From: an uncultured Clostridium sp.
GTDB taxonomy: Bacteria > Bacillota > Clostridia > TANB77 > CAG-508
DNA: 36,609 nucleotides
Direction of reading: 5' to 3'
Assembly: GCA_946499885.1 (NCBI GenBank)
Contig: CAMMTN010000017.1
Span: 1 to 36,609, forward strand
The notes under the pieces are model-generated. The model had not been told where the DNA came from. It searched no databases and worked only from the letters and a program-made list of their open reading frames with translations. The first letter of the stretch is position 1; each line of letters starts with the position of its first letter. A program made the position numbers and the translations under genes. This document shows positions 24,353 through 33,999 of the stretch, piece by piece.

Positions 24353-24417
24353 GATTTATAATGTATTTTTAAATTCTATTTTTAAGCCAAAGGTGTACGT
24401 CCCCATTGGCTTATTTT
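24311..24417 (+). repeat. REP-2: inverted REP pair at the end of recD2
   Basis: Arms 24311-24343 (with AAGCCAATGGGGACGTACAC) and 24385-24417 (with GGTGTACGTCCCCATTGGCT) are perfect inverse copies of 33 bp around a 41-nt AT-rich loop. The left arm lies within the recD2 reading frame and supplies its stop region. The pair also looks like the terminator. The core GGGGACGTACACC is close to the PK stem GGGGACATACCTC. Confidence 0.8.
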
Positions 24418-24449
24418 ATTCGGGGGTAATTTAAGGAGGTACTAAATAT

Positions 24450-25124
24450 ATGTACATTTTTGAAAAAGCCCTCGAATATATTTTTTTGCCATGTTGTGGT
24501 GTTTGCAGTAAATTAGGGGAAGGTTATTTGTGCAAAAAATGTGAAAAAGAGCTTGAGAAATATGTGATAAATAAAAGATATATTGGTAATAATTTAAAAC
24601 GACTTGATAATATCAATATAAATGAAAATATTGAAATGATGCATATTTTAAAATATGAAGGAATAATAAGAAAACTTATATTAGACTACAAATTTAATGA
24701 TAAATCATACTTATATAAAACATTTTGTGAATTTATTATAAAAGGAAAAAAATCTTTTGATTTTATAAAAAGTTATGATATAATAATTCCAGTTCCAATT
24801 CATAAAAAAAGACTGGGAAAAAGAGGATATAATCAGAGTGAATTAATTTCAAAGGAATTAGCAAAAAGCCTAAAAATAAAATGTTACACAGATGTTTTAG
24901 TAAAAATAAAAAACAATAACATGCAAAGTACTTTGAATAAAAAAGAAAGAGAAGAAAACACAAAAAATGCATATAAATTAAAAAATAAAGAAAAAATATA
25001 TAATAAAAAAGTTCTTATTTTTGATGATATATATACAACAGGTGCAACAATTACTTCTTGTATTAAAGAATTAGATAAAGCAAAATTAAACAAAATTGGT
25101 GTTCTAACACTAGCAAAAGATTAA
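24450..25124 (+). CDS. comFC: ComFC-like phosphoribosyltransferase-domain protein
   Basis: Family of ComFC/GntX proteins needed for DNA uptake in naturally competent bacteria. The 224 residues contain an N-terminal zinc-finger-like block, CCGVC (15-19) and CKKC (28-31), and the family stretch IIPVPIHKKRLGKRGYNQSELISKELAK. A PRPP-binding motif VLIFDDIYTTGATITSC is at about residues 188-204. It starts eight to ten bases after AAGGAGG. It follows recD2 closely, an arrangement often seen in Clostridia. No other com genes are in the window. Confidence 0.92.
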   Translation: MYIFEKALEYIFLPCCGVCSKLGEGYLCKKCEKELEKYVINKRYIGNNLKRLDNININENIEMMHILKYEGIIRKLILDYKFNDKSYLYKTFCEFIIKGKKSFDFIKSYDIIIPVPIHKKRLGKRGYNQSELISKELAKSLKIKCYTDVLVKIKNNNMQSTLNKKEREENTKNAYKLKNKEKIYNKKVLIFDDIYTTGATITSCIKELDKAKLNKIGVLTLAKD

Positions 25125-25246
25125 GTTAAAATAAAAAATAGATTGCTATCTAAAAAAATATTATCACTTTTATATAATTTTTATAACAATATAAAACCAA
25201 AAATTTAAAGATAGAAAAATAGTTAAAACCAAGGAAGGAGAAGAAA

Positions 25247-27241
25247 ATGGAAGATTTAGTTGAAAGTATATTAGATTATATAAGATCAGATTATACAGAT
25301 TATGCAATAATGATAAATGGTGAATGGGGAAGCGGAAAAACATATTTTTGGAATAACAAAATAAAACCTAAAATAGAAAACATGCAGCTTAATGGAAAAA
25401 GATATACAGCAATTTATATGTCTTTATATGGTATATCTAATTTAGAAGAAATTAGCAAAAAAATATTCATAGAAACCACTCAACTTATGGATAAAAATTT
25501 AAAAAAGTTCATGGATGCAAGTGGCGTTAAAAATATTCCAGAATACGCAAAAACAGGCTTAGATATGGCTAACTTCTTTGGAGTTACACAAAATGGAGAT
25601 AGAATTGACTATGGACAATTTTTCTCTACAGATGACAAAGTACTATGCTTTGACGACCTAGAGAGAGCAAATGTTGATGTTATAGATATTTTAGGTTATA
25701 TAAATAATTTTGTTGAGCATGATCATATAAAAACTATAATTATATGCAATGAAAAAGAATTATCTACTAAATTAAAAAATAGCAATCTAGAAATGAAAAC
25801 ATTTATTGCAACATATCTTTTAGACAAAGAAAATAAGCTTAATATAAAAACAGACAAGCCAATGGTTGAAAGAATACGTGATACTATAGAATATGTTTTT
25901 GACAAAGCAAATGATTATGAAAGAATAAAAGAAAAATTGATTGGTGAGACTTTTGAATATGCTCCAGAATTTAATTATATTATAAATGGACTTTTAATGA
26001 GATATGAAAACTGTCCTGACTTGATTAGATTTTTAAGAGAAAATACAAACCTTATAATTTCTACATTTAATAAAAGTGGTACAAGAAACTTAAGAATTTT
26101 AAAGCATTCTTTAACAAATTTTAAAAAAATATTTGATATGGTAAATAAAAGTTATCCAAATACAAACCATAGAGTTCTTCAAACTATGTTAATATTTACA
26201 ATAGCTATTTCTTTTGAAATTAAAGCAGGAAAAATTACAAAAGATAAATTTGTAAATATTAATGATAATGAAGAATATAAAGCAATACTTGTTTCTTCAA
26301 GAGTATTTATGGATAATAGGCAATTTTACATTAAAGAGTTTGATAATAACTATTATTATAACTTTAAGGCTGAATATAGATTCTTTAAATTTATAGAATT
26401 ATATGTTCGTACTCGTATATTTGATATGAAAGTATTTAAGCAAGATATGGAAGCTATAATAAATACAGTAGATACAGATAAATTACCTGGTTATAAAAGG
26501 CTTCTTACAGAGGAATATTGGAAGATTGCAGATGACCAATTTGATGGAATAATAACAGAAGTTTTAGAAGATGTAAAAAATGGTAGCATAGAACTTATAA
26601 ATGTAGTAAAACTATTTGCATATTTTGCACATTTTGTAAGAAAAGGACTTATAAATTATGATATGAGAACAATTAAAAGTATATTTTTTAATGGAATGAA
26701 TGCATCTTCATTAAATTCTACATATTGTCCAAATGTCGAAGAAGAACTTGCAAGTTTGGCAATAGAAGAAGATAAATCAGATGATATGGAAGAAGTGCTA
26801 AATTATTTTAACAATATAAATGCTCAATTAAAAGAAAAAATGTATAAAGAAAAAGCTGATGAAATATTTAAATATATTCCTATGAAGATGGAGCAATTCT
26901 ATGATAAATTTGATAAAGAATGTATGAAAGTTCCAATATTTAAGTATTACGATGTATTTCAAATGTTTCAACGTATATCATGTGCAAGTAATGAAGATAT
27001 AGTAACTATAAAAGAAAAATTACTAGATAGAGCTAAGAAATATGGTGAAAAACTACAAGAAGAATTACCAAACTTAAAAAAATTAAAACATGTTATGGAT
27101 GACTATATTGATGGAAAAGAGCCAACAATAAAAATGGTTATATTAAAAGAATTCGCTGACGAACTTGGAAACGTGATAGAAGTTGAACAAGGAGAAAAAG
27201 AAGTTTCTTACGAAAATGAACAGGTTAATGCTACTAATTAA
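25247..27241 (+). CDS. KAP-type P-loop NTPase
   Basis: 664 residues; the ATG follows GGAAGGAG. Walker A is GEWGSGKT (25-32), preceded by YAIMIN, and Walker B is VLCFDDLER (132-140), followed by VIDILGYINNFVEHDHIKTIIICNEKEL, the KAP-family pattern in which the NTPase resembles STAND/AAA modules. The rest (about 230-664) is a long helical region that I do not recognise. No membrane helix is visible in the usual place inside the KAP domain, so it is probably cytosolic. KAP proteins occur in some anti-phage systems, but nothing beside this gene supports a defence role here. The ending is rich in Glu and Asn. Confidence 0.85.
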   Translation: MEDLVESILDYIRSDYTDYAIMINGEWGSGKTYFWNNKIKPKIENMQLNGKRYTAIYMSLYGISNLEEISKKIFIETTQLMDKNLKKFMDASGVKNIPEYAKTGLDMANFFGVTQNGDRIDYGQFFSTDDKVLCFDDLERANVDVIDILGYINNFVEHDHIKTIIICNEKELSTKLKNSNLEMKTFIATYLLDKENKLNIKTDKPMVERIRDTIEYVFDKANDYERIKEKLIGETFEYAPEFNYIINGLLMRYENCPDLIRFLRENTNLIISTFNKSGTRNLRILKHSLTNFKKIFDMVNKSYPNTNHRVLQTMLIFTIAISFEIKAGKITKDKFVNINDNEEYKAILVSSRVFMDNRQFYIKEFDNNYYYNFKAEYRFFKFIELYVRTRIFDMKVFKQDMEAIINTVDTDKLPGYKRLLTEEYWKIADDQFDGIITEVLEDVKNGSIELINVVKLFAYFAHFVRKGLINYDMRTIKSIFFNGMNASSLNSTYCPNVEEELASLAIEEDKSDDMEEVLNYFNNINAQLKEKMYKEKADEIFKYIPMKMEQFYDKFDKECMKVPIFKYYDVFQMFQRISCASNEDIVTIKEKLLDRAKKYGEKLQEELPNLKKLKHVMDDYIDGKEPTIKMVILKEFADELGNVIEVEQGEKEVSYENEQVNATN

Positions 27242-27369
27242 AAGATTGATGTGAGTTTATGCATTTTGAAATTTTTTTATTGTAGTTGAAAATTAAAATT
27301 AGTCAGAACATCTGTATATTTGAGGTTATATAAAGTAAATTTTAATATAAACGTGTAGTTTCAAAAAAA

Positions 27370-27400
27370 TGTATAAAATTTTCCTCTTTAGAGATAATAA
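27370..27400 (+). promoter_or_regulatory. Possible forespore (sigma-F/G-like) promoter of spoVT
   Basis: TGTATA (27370-27375) and GATAATAA (27393-27400) are 17 nt apart and resemble the forespore consensus more than the vegetative one. SpoVT is made under sigma-G control in Bacillus subtilis, so this fits. The 190-nt gap has no other gene-like content. Confidence 0.35.
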
Positions 27401-27432
27401 AAGTAGACATAAATTAAAAAAGGAGGAAAATT

Positions 27433-27987
27433 ATGAAAGCAACAGGTGTTGTAAGAAGAATAGATGATTTAGGTAGAGTTGTTATACCAAAAGAAATAAG
27501 AAAAACTTTAAGAATAAAGGAAGGAGATCCTTTAGAAATATTTACAGATAAAGAAGGAGAGGTAATATTAAAAAAATATTCACCAATTGGAGAACTTTCA
27601 GAATTTGCTACAGAATATGCAGAAACTTTGGCAAAAACAACAGGGCATATTGCTTGTATCACAGATAAAGATACTGTCATAGCAGTTTCAGGTGGTTCCA
27701 AAAAAGAATTTTTAGAGCAAGGAATAAGCAATGAATTAGAAAGAATTATGGAAGATAAAGAAAAATATCTTAGTAAGGAAAATAATGATGTTTCAGTTCC
27801 TATAACAAAAAATGATAATAAAGAAAGAAGATATAATTCTCAAGTTGTTTATCCTATAATATCTGATGGAGATACAATAGGAACTGTTATTCTTTTAGCG
27901 AAAGAAAAAGGTACTAAAATGACTGAAGTAGAACAAAAAGTAGTACAATCTGCCGCTAGTTTTCTAGGAAGTCAAATGGAAATATAA
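27433..27987 (+). CDS. spoVT: SpoVT-like AbrB-family transcription regulator
   Basis: 184 residues, starting eight bases after AAAGGAGG. The N-terminal AbrB/SpoVT swapped-hairpin DNA-binding domain is MKATGVVRRIDDLGRVVIPKEIRKTLRIKEGDPLEIF (1-37). The C-terminal GAF-like sensor domain (about 55-184) includes HIACITDKDTVIAVSGG and VVYPIISDGDTIGTVILL. This two-domain build and length match SpoVT, a regulator of late forespore genes, rather than the shorter AbrB. It suggests an endospore-forming lineage. Confidence 0.92.
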   Translation: MKATGVVRRIDDLGRVVIPKEIRKTLRIKEGDPLEIFTDKEGEVILKKYSPIGELSEFATEYAETLAKTTGHIACITDKDTVIAVSGGSKKEFLEQGISNELERIMEDKEKYLSKENNDVSVPITKNDNKERRYNSQVVYPIISDGDTIGTVILLAKEKGTKMTEVEQKVVQSAASFLGSQMEI

Positions 27988-27989
27988 CC

Positions 27990-28033
27990 ATGTAATAAAA
28001 ATGTAATAAAAATGTAATAAAAATGTAATAAAA
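27990..28033 (+). repeat. Four tandem copies of an 11-bp unit
   Basis: The unit ATGTAATAAAA is repeated four times without change at 27990-28033, starting three bases after the spoVT stop. It contains stop codons in tandem and no spacer, so it is a simple tandem repeat and not a CRISPR. Copy number may vary between strains. Confidence 0.85.
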
Positions 28034-28179
28034 CCTTAAAATGCTAATGCTATATATGTTTTAGAAAAAATTAACAAAAAAAATTAGTAAAAAATAAAAT
28101 TATTGCTTGATTAATTTAAAAAAATGTAGTATAAAATATATGGTATTATTTATTAAAATCACGAAGGAGGAAATGTATT

Positions 28180-28437
28180 ATGGAAAATAGTGTTAATAGA
28201 AATAATCTACCAACAGAAGTAAGTTTGTGGACAAAGATAAGGAATTTTTTATGCCAAGACATAACACTTGAATTAACTCCGAAACAAGAAAAAGTTTTCC
28301 AAGAAGTACATGATTTTTGGCATCAAGAGATTACAGGAAAAAATGTACATGACTTTTTATTCTATGATATAACAGGAGAAAAAGTAAAGAATTTTTTATT
28401 TAAAGAAATAGAAATAACTGATAACATAAAATTATAA
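28180..28437 (+). CDS. Small protein with four 13-residue repeats
   Basis: 85 residues; the ATG follows GAAGGAGG by nine bases, and a terminator stands four bases after the stop. I do not recognise a family. Aligning by eye shows four units: IRNFLCQDITLEL (20-32), VHDFWHQEITGKN (43-55), VHDFLFYDITGEK (56-68) and VKNFLFKEIEITD (69-81). The last three are contiguous with a strict period of 13; the pattern is V-x-[DN]-F-[LW]-x-x-[DE]-I-T. No signal peptide or membrane segment. It forms a single-gene transcript between spoVT and gapA. Confidence 0.75.
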   Translation: MENSVNRNNLPTEVSLWTKIRNFLCQDITLELTPKQEKVFQEVHDFWHQEITGKNVHDFLFYDITGEKVKNFLFKEIEITDNIKL

Positions 28438-28440
28438 TAA

Positions 28441-28475
28441 AAAAAGAACTGAAAATAATCATCAGTTCTTTTTTT
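28441..28475 (+). terminator. Terminator of the repeat-protein gene
   Basis: AAAAAGAACTGA (28441-28452) and TCAGTTCTTTTT (28462-28475 with the T-run) form a 12-bp hairpin ending in T7. Typical intrinsic terminator. Confidence 0.85.
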
Positions 28476-28512
28476 ATGTAATAGGAAGTAAAAATTTTTT
28501 ATTATAAATTAC

Positions 28513-29609
<1,097 letters not shown>

Positions 29610-29629
29610 TTAGCCAAATAAAGAAGTTG

Positions 29630-29690
29630 TAGTTTATTGTGTATTTATTTCTACAATTTATAACGAAAAATACACAATAAACTATTTTTT
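29630..29690 (+). terminator. Terminator after gapA
   Basis: TAGTTTATTGTGTATTT (29630-29646) and AAATACACAATAAACTA (29668-29684) are perfect inverse copies of 17 bp, followed by TTTTTT. The rest of the gap to 29853 shows nothing else clear. Confidence 0.85.
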
Positions 29691-29853
29691 ATGAAAAACG
29701 GAAAAAGAATTACAATTCTGATGCCTACAAACTTTATTTAAAATTTAATAAACATACAAGGAATAATTCTCATAAATTTCAATTTCGTTTTGATTTGCCC
29801 AAAATTTAATTCTTTTCAAACTAGATTTTGATGAGAAAGGAATCTGATAAAGT

Positions 29854-30114
29854 ATGGATAGAGAAATAAAAATAAATGGAATATATAAACATTTTAAAGG
29901 AGATTATTATCTAGTAGAAGATGTTGCAACTCATAGTGAAACAAGAGAAAAATATGTTGTATATAGAGCTCTTTATGGAGATAATAGCTTATATATAAGA
30001 CCACAAGATATGTTTTTATCAGAAGTAGATCATGGAAAATATCCAAATGTAAAACAAAAATACAGATTTGAGTTACAAGAAATTAAAAGTGTGAAAGATA
30101 ATTTTAAAGCATAG
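29854..30114 (+). CDS. DUF1653-family protein
   Basis: 86 residues. The pattern [35 protein letters not shown] followed by [29 protein letters not shown] is that of the small DUF1653 domain (H-[YF]-K-G ... VVYR-L-Y ... RP-x-x-MF). The function of the family is not established to my knowledge. GAAAGGAA lies about ten bases upstream of the ATG. It is 55 nt before pgk, so it may be co-transcribed with the glycolytic genes. Confidence 0.8.
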   Translation: MDREIKINGIYKHFKGDYYLVEDVATHSETREKYVVYRALYGDNSLYIRPQDMFLSEVDHGKYPNVKQKYRFELQEIKSVKDNFKA

Positions 30115-30169
30115 ATATAACTAAAAAAATAGCTTTAAGCGATGAAATGCTTGAATTTGGAGGTATGTT

Positions 30170-31420
30170 ATGAATAAGAAAACTGTAAAAGATATTGATG
30201 TAAAAGGAAAAAAAGTGCTTGTTAGATGCGATTTTAATGTTCCATTAGATGAAAATGGAAAAATAACAGACAATACAAGAATAACAGCAGCACTTCCAAC
30301 AATAAAGTACTTAATGGATAATGGTGCAAAAGTTATACTTTGCTCTCATTTAGGAAGACCAAAGGGAGAAGTAAATGCAAAATATTCTTTGAAACCAGTT
30401 GCAGACGAATTAACGGATTTATTAAGTACAGATGTAAAATTTGCAAATGATATAATAGGAGAAAGCGCAAAACAAGTAACATCATCATTAAATGATGGAG
30501 ATGTTGCATTACTTGAAAATGTAAGATTTGATCAAAGAGAAGAAAAAAATGATGACACATTGTCAATGGAACTTGCTTCGTTATCTGATGGAATATATGT
30601 AAATGATGCATTTGGAACAGCACATAGAGCACATAGTTCAACAGAAGGTGTTGCACATCATGTAGATGAAGCCGTTGCAGGATTTTTAATGCAAAAAGAA
30701 ATAGAATTTTTAAATGGTACTCTAGAAAATCCAGAAAAACCATTTGTTGCAATATTAGGTGGAGCAAAAGTATCTGACAAAATAGGAGTTATAGAAAATT
30801 TATTAGATAAAGTTGATGAAATTCTAATAGGTGGAGGAATGGCATATACATTTTTAAAAGCAAAAGGTTTTGAGATTGGAGATTCTTTATGCGAAGAAGA
30901 TAAAATAGATGAAGCAGAAAGAATAATGAAAAAAGCTCAGGAAGCTGGGGTTAAAGTAGTTTTACCAGTAGATACTGTAGTAGTTCCAACACAAGAAAAG
31001 ACAGATGAAGAACTAGATAAAAAAGAAAAACAAAAAAGATTTATAGAATATTTAAAGACTGCACCTGACAAAGTTGTAGACTCAGATAAAATTCAAAAAG
31101 GTTATGAAGGATGCGATATAGGTCCACGTACAGCAAGAAAATTTGCAGAAGAGCTAAATGGTAAAAAAACAGTATTGTGGAATGGACCTCTAGGAATATG
31201 TGAAGTAAGTAAATTTAGCGTAGGAACAGAAAAAGTTGCAGAAGCTATAGCAAAAACAAATGCTACATCAATAGTTGGTGGAGGAGATAGTGTTGCCGCA
31301 ATAAAAAAACTAGGTCTAGATGATAAATTTACACATATATCTACTGGTGGGGGTGCTTCACTTGAATTATTGGAAGGAAAAGCTTTACCAGGGTTGGTTT
31401 GTTTAACTAACAGAGACTGA
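30170..31420 (+). CDS. pgk: Phosphoglycerate kinase
   Basis: Makes ATP from 1,3-bisphosphoglycerate. The 416 residues include the substrate-binding VRCDFNVPLDENGKITDNTRI (18-38), HLGRPKGEVN, the hinge region with ILGGAKVSDKI, and the C-terminal nucleotide site NGPLGICEVSKFSVGT and GGGDSVAAI. It is about 20 residues longer than most because of a charged insert EKTDEELDKKEKQKRF near 285-300. GGAGG stands before the ATG. Its TGA is the first three bases of REP-3, so the REP insertion sets the end of the gene. Confidence 0.97.
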   Translation: MNKKTVKDIDVKGKKVLVRCDFNVPLDENGKITDNTRITAALPTIKYLMDNGAKVILCSHLGRPKGEVNAKYSLKPVADELTDLLSTDVKFANDIIGESAKQVTSSLNDGDVALLENVRFDQREEKNDDTLSMELASLSDGIYVNDAFGTAHRAHSSTEGVAHHVDEAVAGFLMQKEIEFLNGTLENPEKPFVAILGGAKVSDKIGVIENLLDKVDEILIGGGMAYTFLKAKGFEIGDSLCEEDKIDEAERIMKKAQEAGVKVVLPVDTVVVPTQEKTDEELDKKEKQKRFIEYLKTAPDKVVDSDKIQKGYEGCDIGPRTARKFAEELNGKKTVLWNGPLGICEVSKFSVGTEKVAEAIAKTNATSIVGGGDSVAAIKKLGLDDKFTHISTGGGASLELLEGKALPGLVCLTNRD

Positions 31421-31512
31421 ACTTTAGGGACGTTCCTTAAAGTTCATAAAGAATATAAAAATAGATATTTTAGATAAAGAATTGAACTTTAAGGAACGTC
31501 CCTAAAGTTCAA
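31418..31512 (+). repeat. REP-3: inverted REP pair between pgk and tpiA
   Basis: Left arm 31418-31446 is identical over 29 bases to the left arm of REP-1; the right arm 31482-31512 is its inverse. They are separated by a 35-nt AT-rich loop. The pair fills the pgk-tpiA gap and overlaps the pgk stop codon, ending five bases before the GGAGG of tpiA. It may act as a partial terminator or an mRNA stability element within the glycolytic operon. Confidence 0.85.
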
Positions 31513-31527
31513 GAATGGAGGTACAAA

Positions 31528-32280
31528 ATGAGAAAAAAAGTGATAGCTGGAAATTGGAAAATGAATATGCTTCCAGATGCAGCAATTAGGTTTATTGATG
31601 AACTTATTCCACTTGTAAGAAATACAGAAAAAGAAGTGGTTTTATGTGTGCCATATACGGATTTATTTTATAGCTTACTAGCGACACAAAATACAAATAT
31701 AAAAATTGGTGCACAAAATATGCATTGGGAAGAAAATGGAGCTTATACTGGTGAAGTTTCAGGAAGAATGTTAAAATCAATAGGTGTAGAATATGTAATA
31801 ATAGGTCATTCAGAAAGAAGACAATACTTTGCAGAAACTGATGAAACAGTAAATAAGAAAATAAAATCAGCTTTTAAATATGGTTTAAAACCAATAGTTT
31901 GTGTTGGAGAAACTTTAGAACAAAGAGAAGAAGGAAAAGCTATAGAAATAGTAACTAATCAAACAGAAAAAGCATTAGAAGGATTAACAGAAAACCAAGC
32001 AGAAAACGCTATAATAGCTTATGAGCCAATTTGGGCAATTGGAACCGGAAAAACTGCAACAAAAGAGGATGCAAATGAAATGATAAAAGCAATTAGAGAA
32101 AAAATATCATATTTATATGGACAAATGGTAGCAGATAGAGTTATAATACAATATGGTGGAAGTGTAAAATCTTCTAATGCCAAAGAACTATTTTCTATGT
32201 CAGATATAGATGGTGGTTTGGTAGGTGGAGCAAGTTTAGATGCTACCGAATTTGCTAAAATTGTAAATTATGAAAATTAA
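31528..32280 (+). CDS. tpiA: Triosephosphate isomerase
   Basis: Interconverts dihydroxyacetone phosphate and glyceraldehyde 3-phosphate. The 250-residue length is typical of the TIM barrel. The catalytic Lys is in AGNWKMNM (7-14), the His in VIIGHSERR (about 91-99), and the Glu in AYEPIWAIGTGKTAT (about 168-182); the phosphate-binding GGLVGGASLD closes the barrel. The ribosome site GGAGG directly follows REP-3. Confidence 0.98.
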   Translation: MRKKVIAGNWKMNMLPDAAIRFIDELIPLVRNTEKEVVLCVPYTDLFYSLLATQNTNIKIGAQNMHWEENGAYTGEVSGRMLKSIGVEYVIIGHSERRQYFAETDETVNKKIKSAFKYGLKPIVCVGETLEQREEGKAIEIVTNQTEKALEGLTENQAENAIIAYEPIWAIGTGKTATKEDANEMIKAIREKISYLYGQMVADRVIIQYGGSVKSSNAKELFSMSDIDGGLVGGASLDATEFAKIVNYEN

Positions 32281-32315
32281 ACAAATAATTTATAAAATAT
32301 GTGAAAATGTAAGTA

Positions 32316-32398
32316 GTCCCACATTGTAATTGTACTTTTCGTTTGAATACTTTGAATATTTGGAAAACGAAAATGTCCAATTGCCAGCAAGATGGGAC
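32316..32398 (+). repeat. Long imperfect hairpin between tpiA and gpmI
   Basis: GTCCCACAT (32316-32324) pairs with ATGGGAC (32392-32398) with a small bulge; inside, TAATTG faces CAATTG, and TTTTCGTTT (about 32335-32343) pairs with AAACGAAAA (about 32365-32373). GTCCC at the outer end echoes the REP core in reverse orientation, so it may be a diverged REP or LP relative. It ends 49 nt before gpmI. Confidence 0.5.
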
Positions 32399-32447
32399 GG
32401 AAATACATAAAAATATAAAAATCACATAATTAGAAAGGACTATATTT

Positions 32448-33977
32448 ATGGACAAAAAACTTACAATGCTAATGATATTAGATGGATTTGGAGAAAATAA
32501 AAATGAAGAAGCAAATGCTGTAAAGCTAGCAAATACACCTAATATAGACAAACTTATGAAAACATGTCCAACAACAAAAATATATACAAGTGGACTAAAT
32601 GTTGGGCTTCCTGATGGACAAATGGGAAATTCAGAGGTTGGACATACTAATATAGGAGCAGGAAGAATTGTATATCAAGAATTAACTAGAATTACAAAAT
32701 CAATAGAAGATGGTGATTTCTTTAGTAATGCAGAGTTAGTAGAAGCAATAGAAAACTGTAAGAAAAACAATTCTAAATTACACATTTTAGGATTACTTTC
32801 AGATGGTGGAGTTCATAGCCATATACGTCATTTATTTGCAATATTAGAACTTGCAAAAAGAAAAGATTTTGAAAATGTATATGTACATTGCTTCATGGAT
32901 GGAAGAGATACACCTCCAACTTCAGGTGAGACTTATATTATGAAACTTGAAGAAAAGATGAGAGAAAAAGGTATAGGTAAAATTGCTTCTATCTCAGGTA
33001 GATTTTATGCAATGGATAGGGATAAAAGATGGAACAGGGTTCAAAAAGCTTATGATGCATTAGTAAATGGAGAAGGTATAAAATGTACATCAGCAATTTC
33101 TGCAATAGAAGGTTCATACCAAAAAGAAGTATTTGATGAATTTGTTGAACCAACAGTTATTTGCCAAAATAATGAACCTGTTGCCAAAATAGAAGAGAAT
33201 GATTCAGTAATATTCTTTAATTTTAGACCAGATAGGGCAAGAGAACTTACAAGAGCTTTAGTAGATAAAGATTTTGTCGAATTTGAAACAAAGAAAATGA
33301 ATTTATGCTATGTTTGTTTTACTCAATATGATGAAACAATGCCAAATGTAAAAATTGCATTTAAGCCAGAAACTCTAAAAAATACTTTTGGAGAATATAT
33401 AGCAAATAAAGGGTTAACACAATTAAGAATTGCAGAAACGGAAAAATATGCTCATGTAACATTTTTCTTTAATGGTGGAGAAGAAAAACAATATCAAGGA
33501 GAAGATAGAATATTAGTTCCATCACCAAAAGTTGAAACTTATGATTTAAAACCAGAAATGAGCGCATATGAAGTAACGAAAAAAGTTGTAGAAGCTATCA
33601 AATCTAAAAAATATGATTCTATAATATTAAATTATGCAAATCCAGATATGGTAGGCCATACTGGAAATTTAGAAGCAGCAATAAAAGCAATAGAAACAAT
33701 AGATGAATGTGTAGGAAAAGTAGTAGAAGCAGTAAAAGAAATTGGTGGAGTAATGTTAATTACTGCAGATCACGGAAACGCTGAGCAAATGTTAGATTAC
33801 AAAACAGGAGAACCACATACGGCTCATACTACAAACCCAGTACCATTAATATTAGTAGGAAAAGAGGATGCAAAATTAAGAGAAGGAAAACTTGCAGATT
33901 TAGCACCAACTATGTTAAAATTAATGGGACTAGAAAAACCACAGGAGATGACAGGAGAAAGCATTATAGTAGAATAA
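32448..33977 (+). CDS. gpmI: 2,3-bisphosphoglycerate-independent phosphoglycerate mutase
   Basis: Converts 3- to 2-phosphoglycerate with two Mn ions. The 509 residues are typical. The metal Asp lies in [13 protein letters not shown] (6-18) and the phosphorylated Ser in [34 protein letters not shown] and [12 protein letters not shown] form the substrate site, and [11 protein letters not shown] and [15 protein letters not shown] carry the late metal ligands. AGAAAGGA stands about ten bases before the ATG. The next gene starts 23 nt after its stop. Confidence 0.98.
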   Translation: MDKKLTMLMILDGFGENKNEEANAVKLANTPNIDKLMKTCPTTKIYTSGLNVGLPDGQMGNSEVGHTNIGAGRIVYQELTRITKSIEDGDFFSNAELVEAIENCKKNNSKLHILGLLSDGGVHSHIRHLFAILELAKRKDFENVYVHCFMDGRDTPPTSGETYIMKLEEKMREKGIGKIASISGRFYAMDRDKRWNRVQKAYDALVNGEGIKCTSAISAIEGSYQKEVFDEFVEPTVICQNNEPVAKIEENDSVIFFNFRPDRARELTRALVDKDFVEFETKKMNLCYVCFTQYDETMPNVKIAFKPETLKNTFGEYIANKGLTQLRIAETEKYAHVTFFFNGGEEKQYQGEDRILVPSPKVETYDLKPEMSAYEVTKKVVEAIKSKKYDSIILNYANPDMVGHTGNLEAAIKAIETIDECVGKVVEAVKEIGGVMLITADHGNAEQMLDYKTGEPHTAHTTNPVPLILVGKEDAKLREGKLADLAPTMLKLMGLEKPQEMTGESIIVE

Positions 33978-33999
33978 AAGCAATTAATTGGAGGAATAT

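Noticed and set aside
25143-25178. Promoter upstream of the KAP gene (TTGCTA and TATAAT)
   Set aside because: The spacer is 24 nt, too long for a vegetative promoter; only the -10-like box remains.
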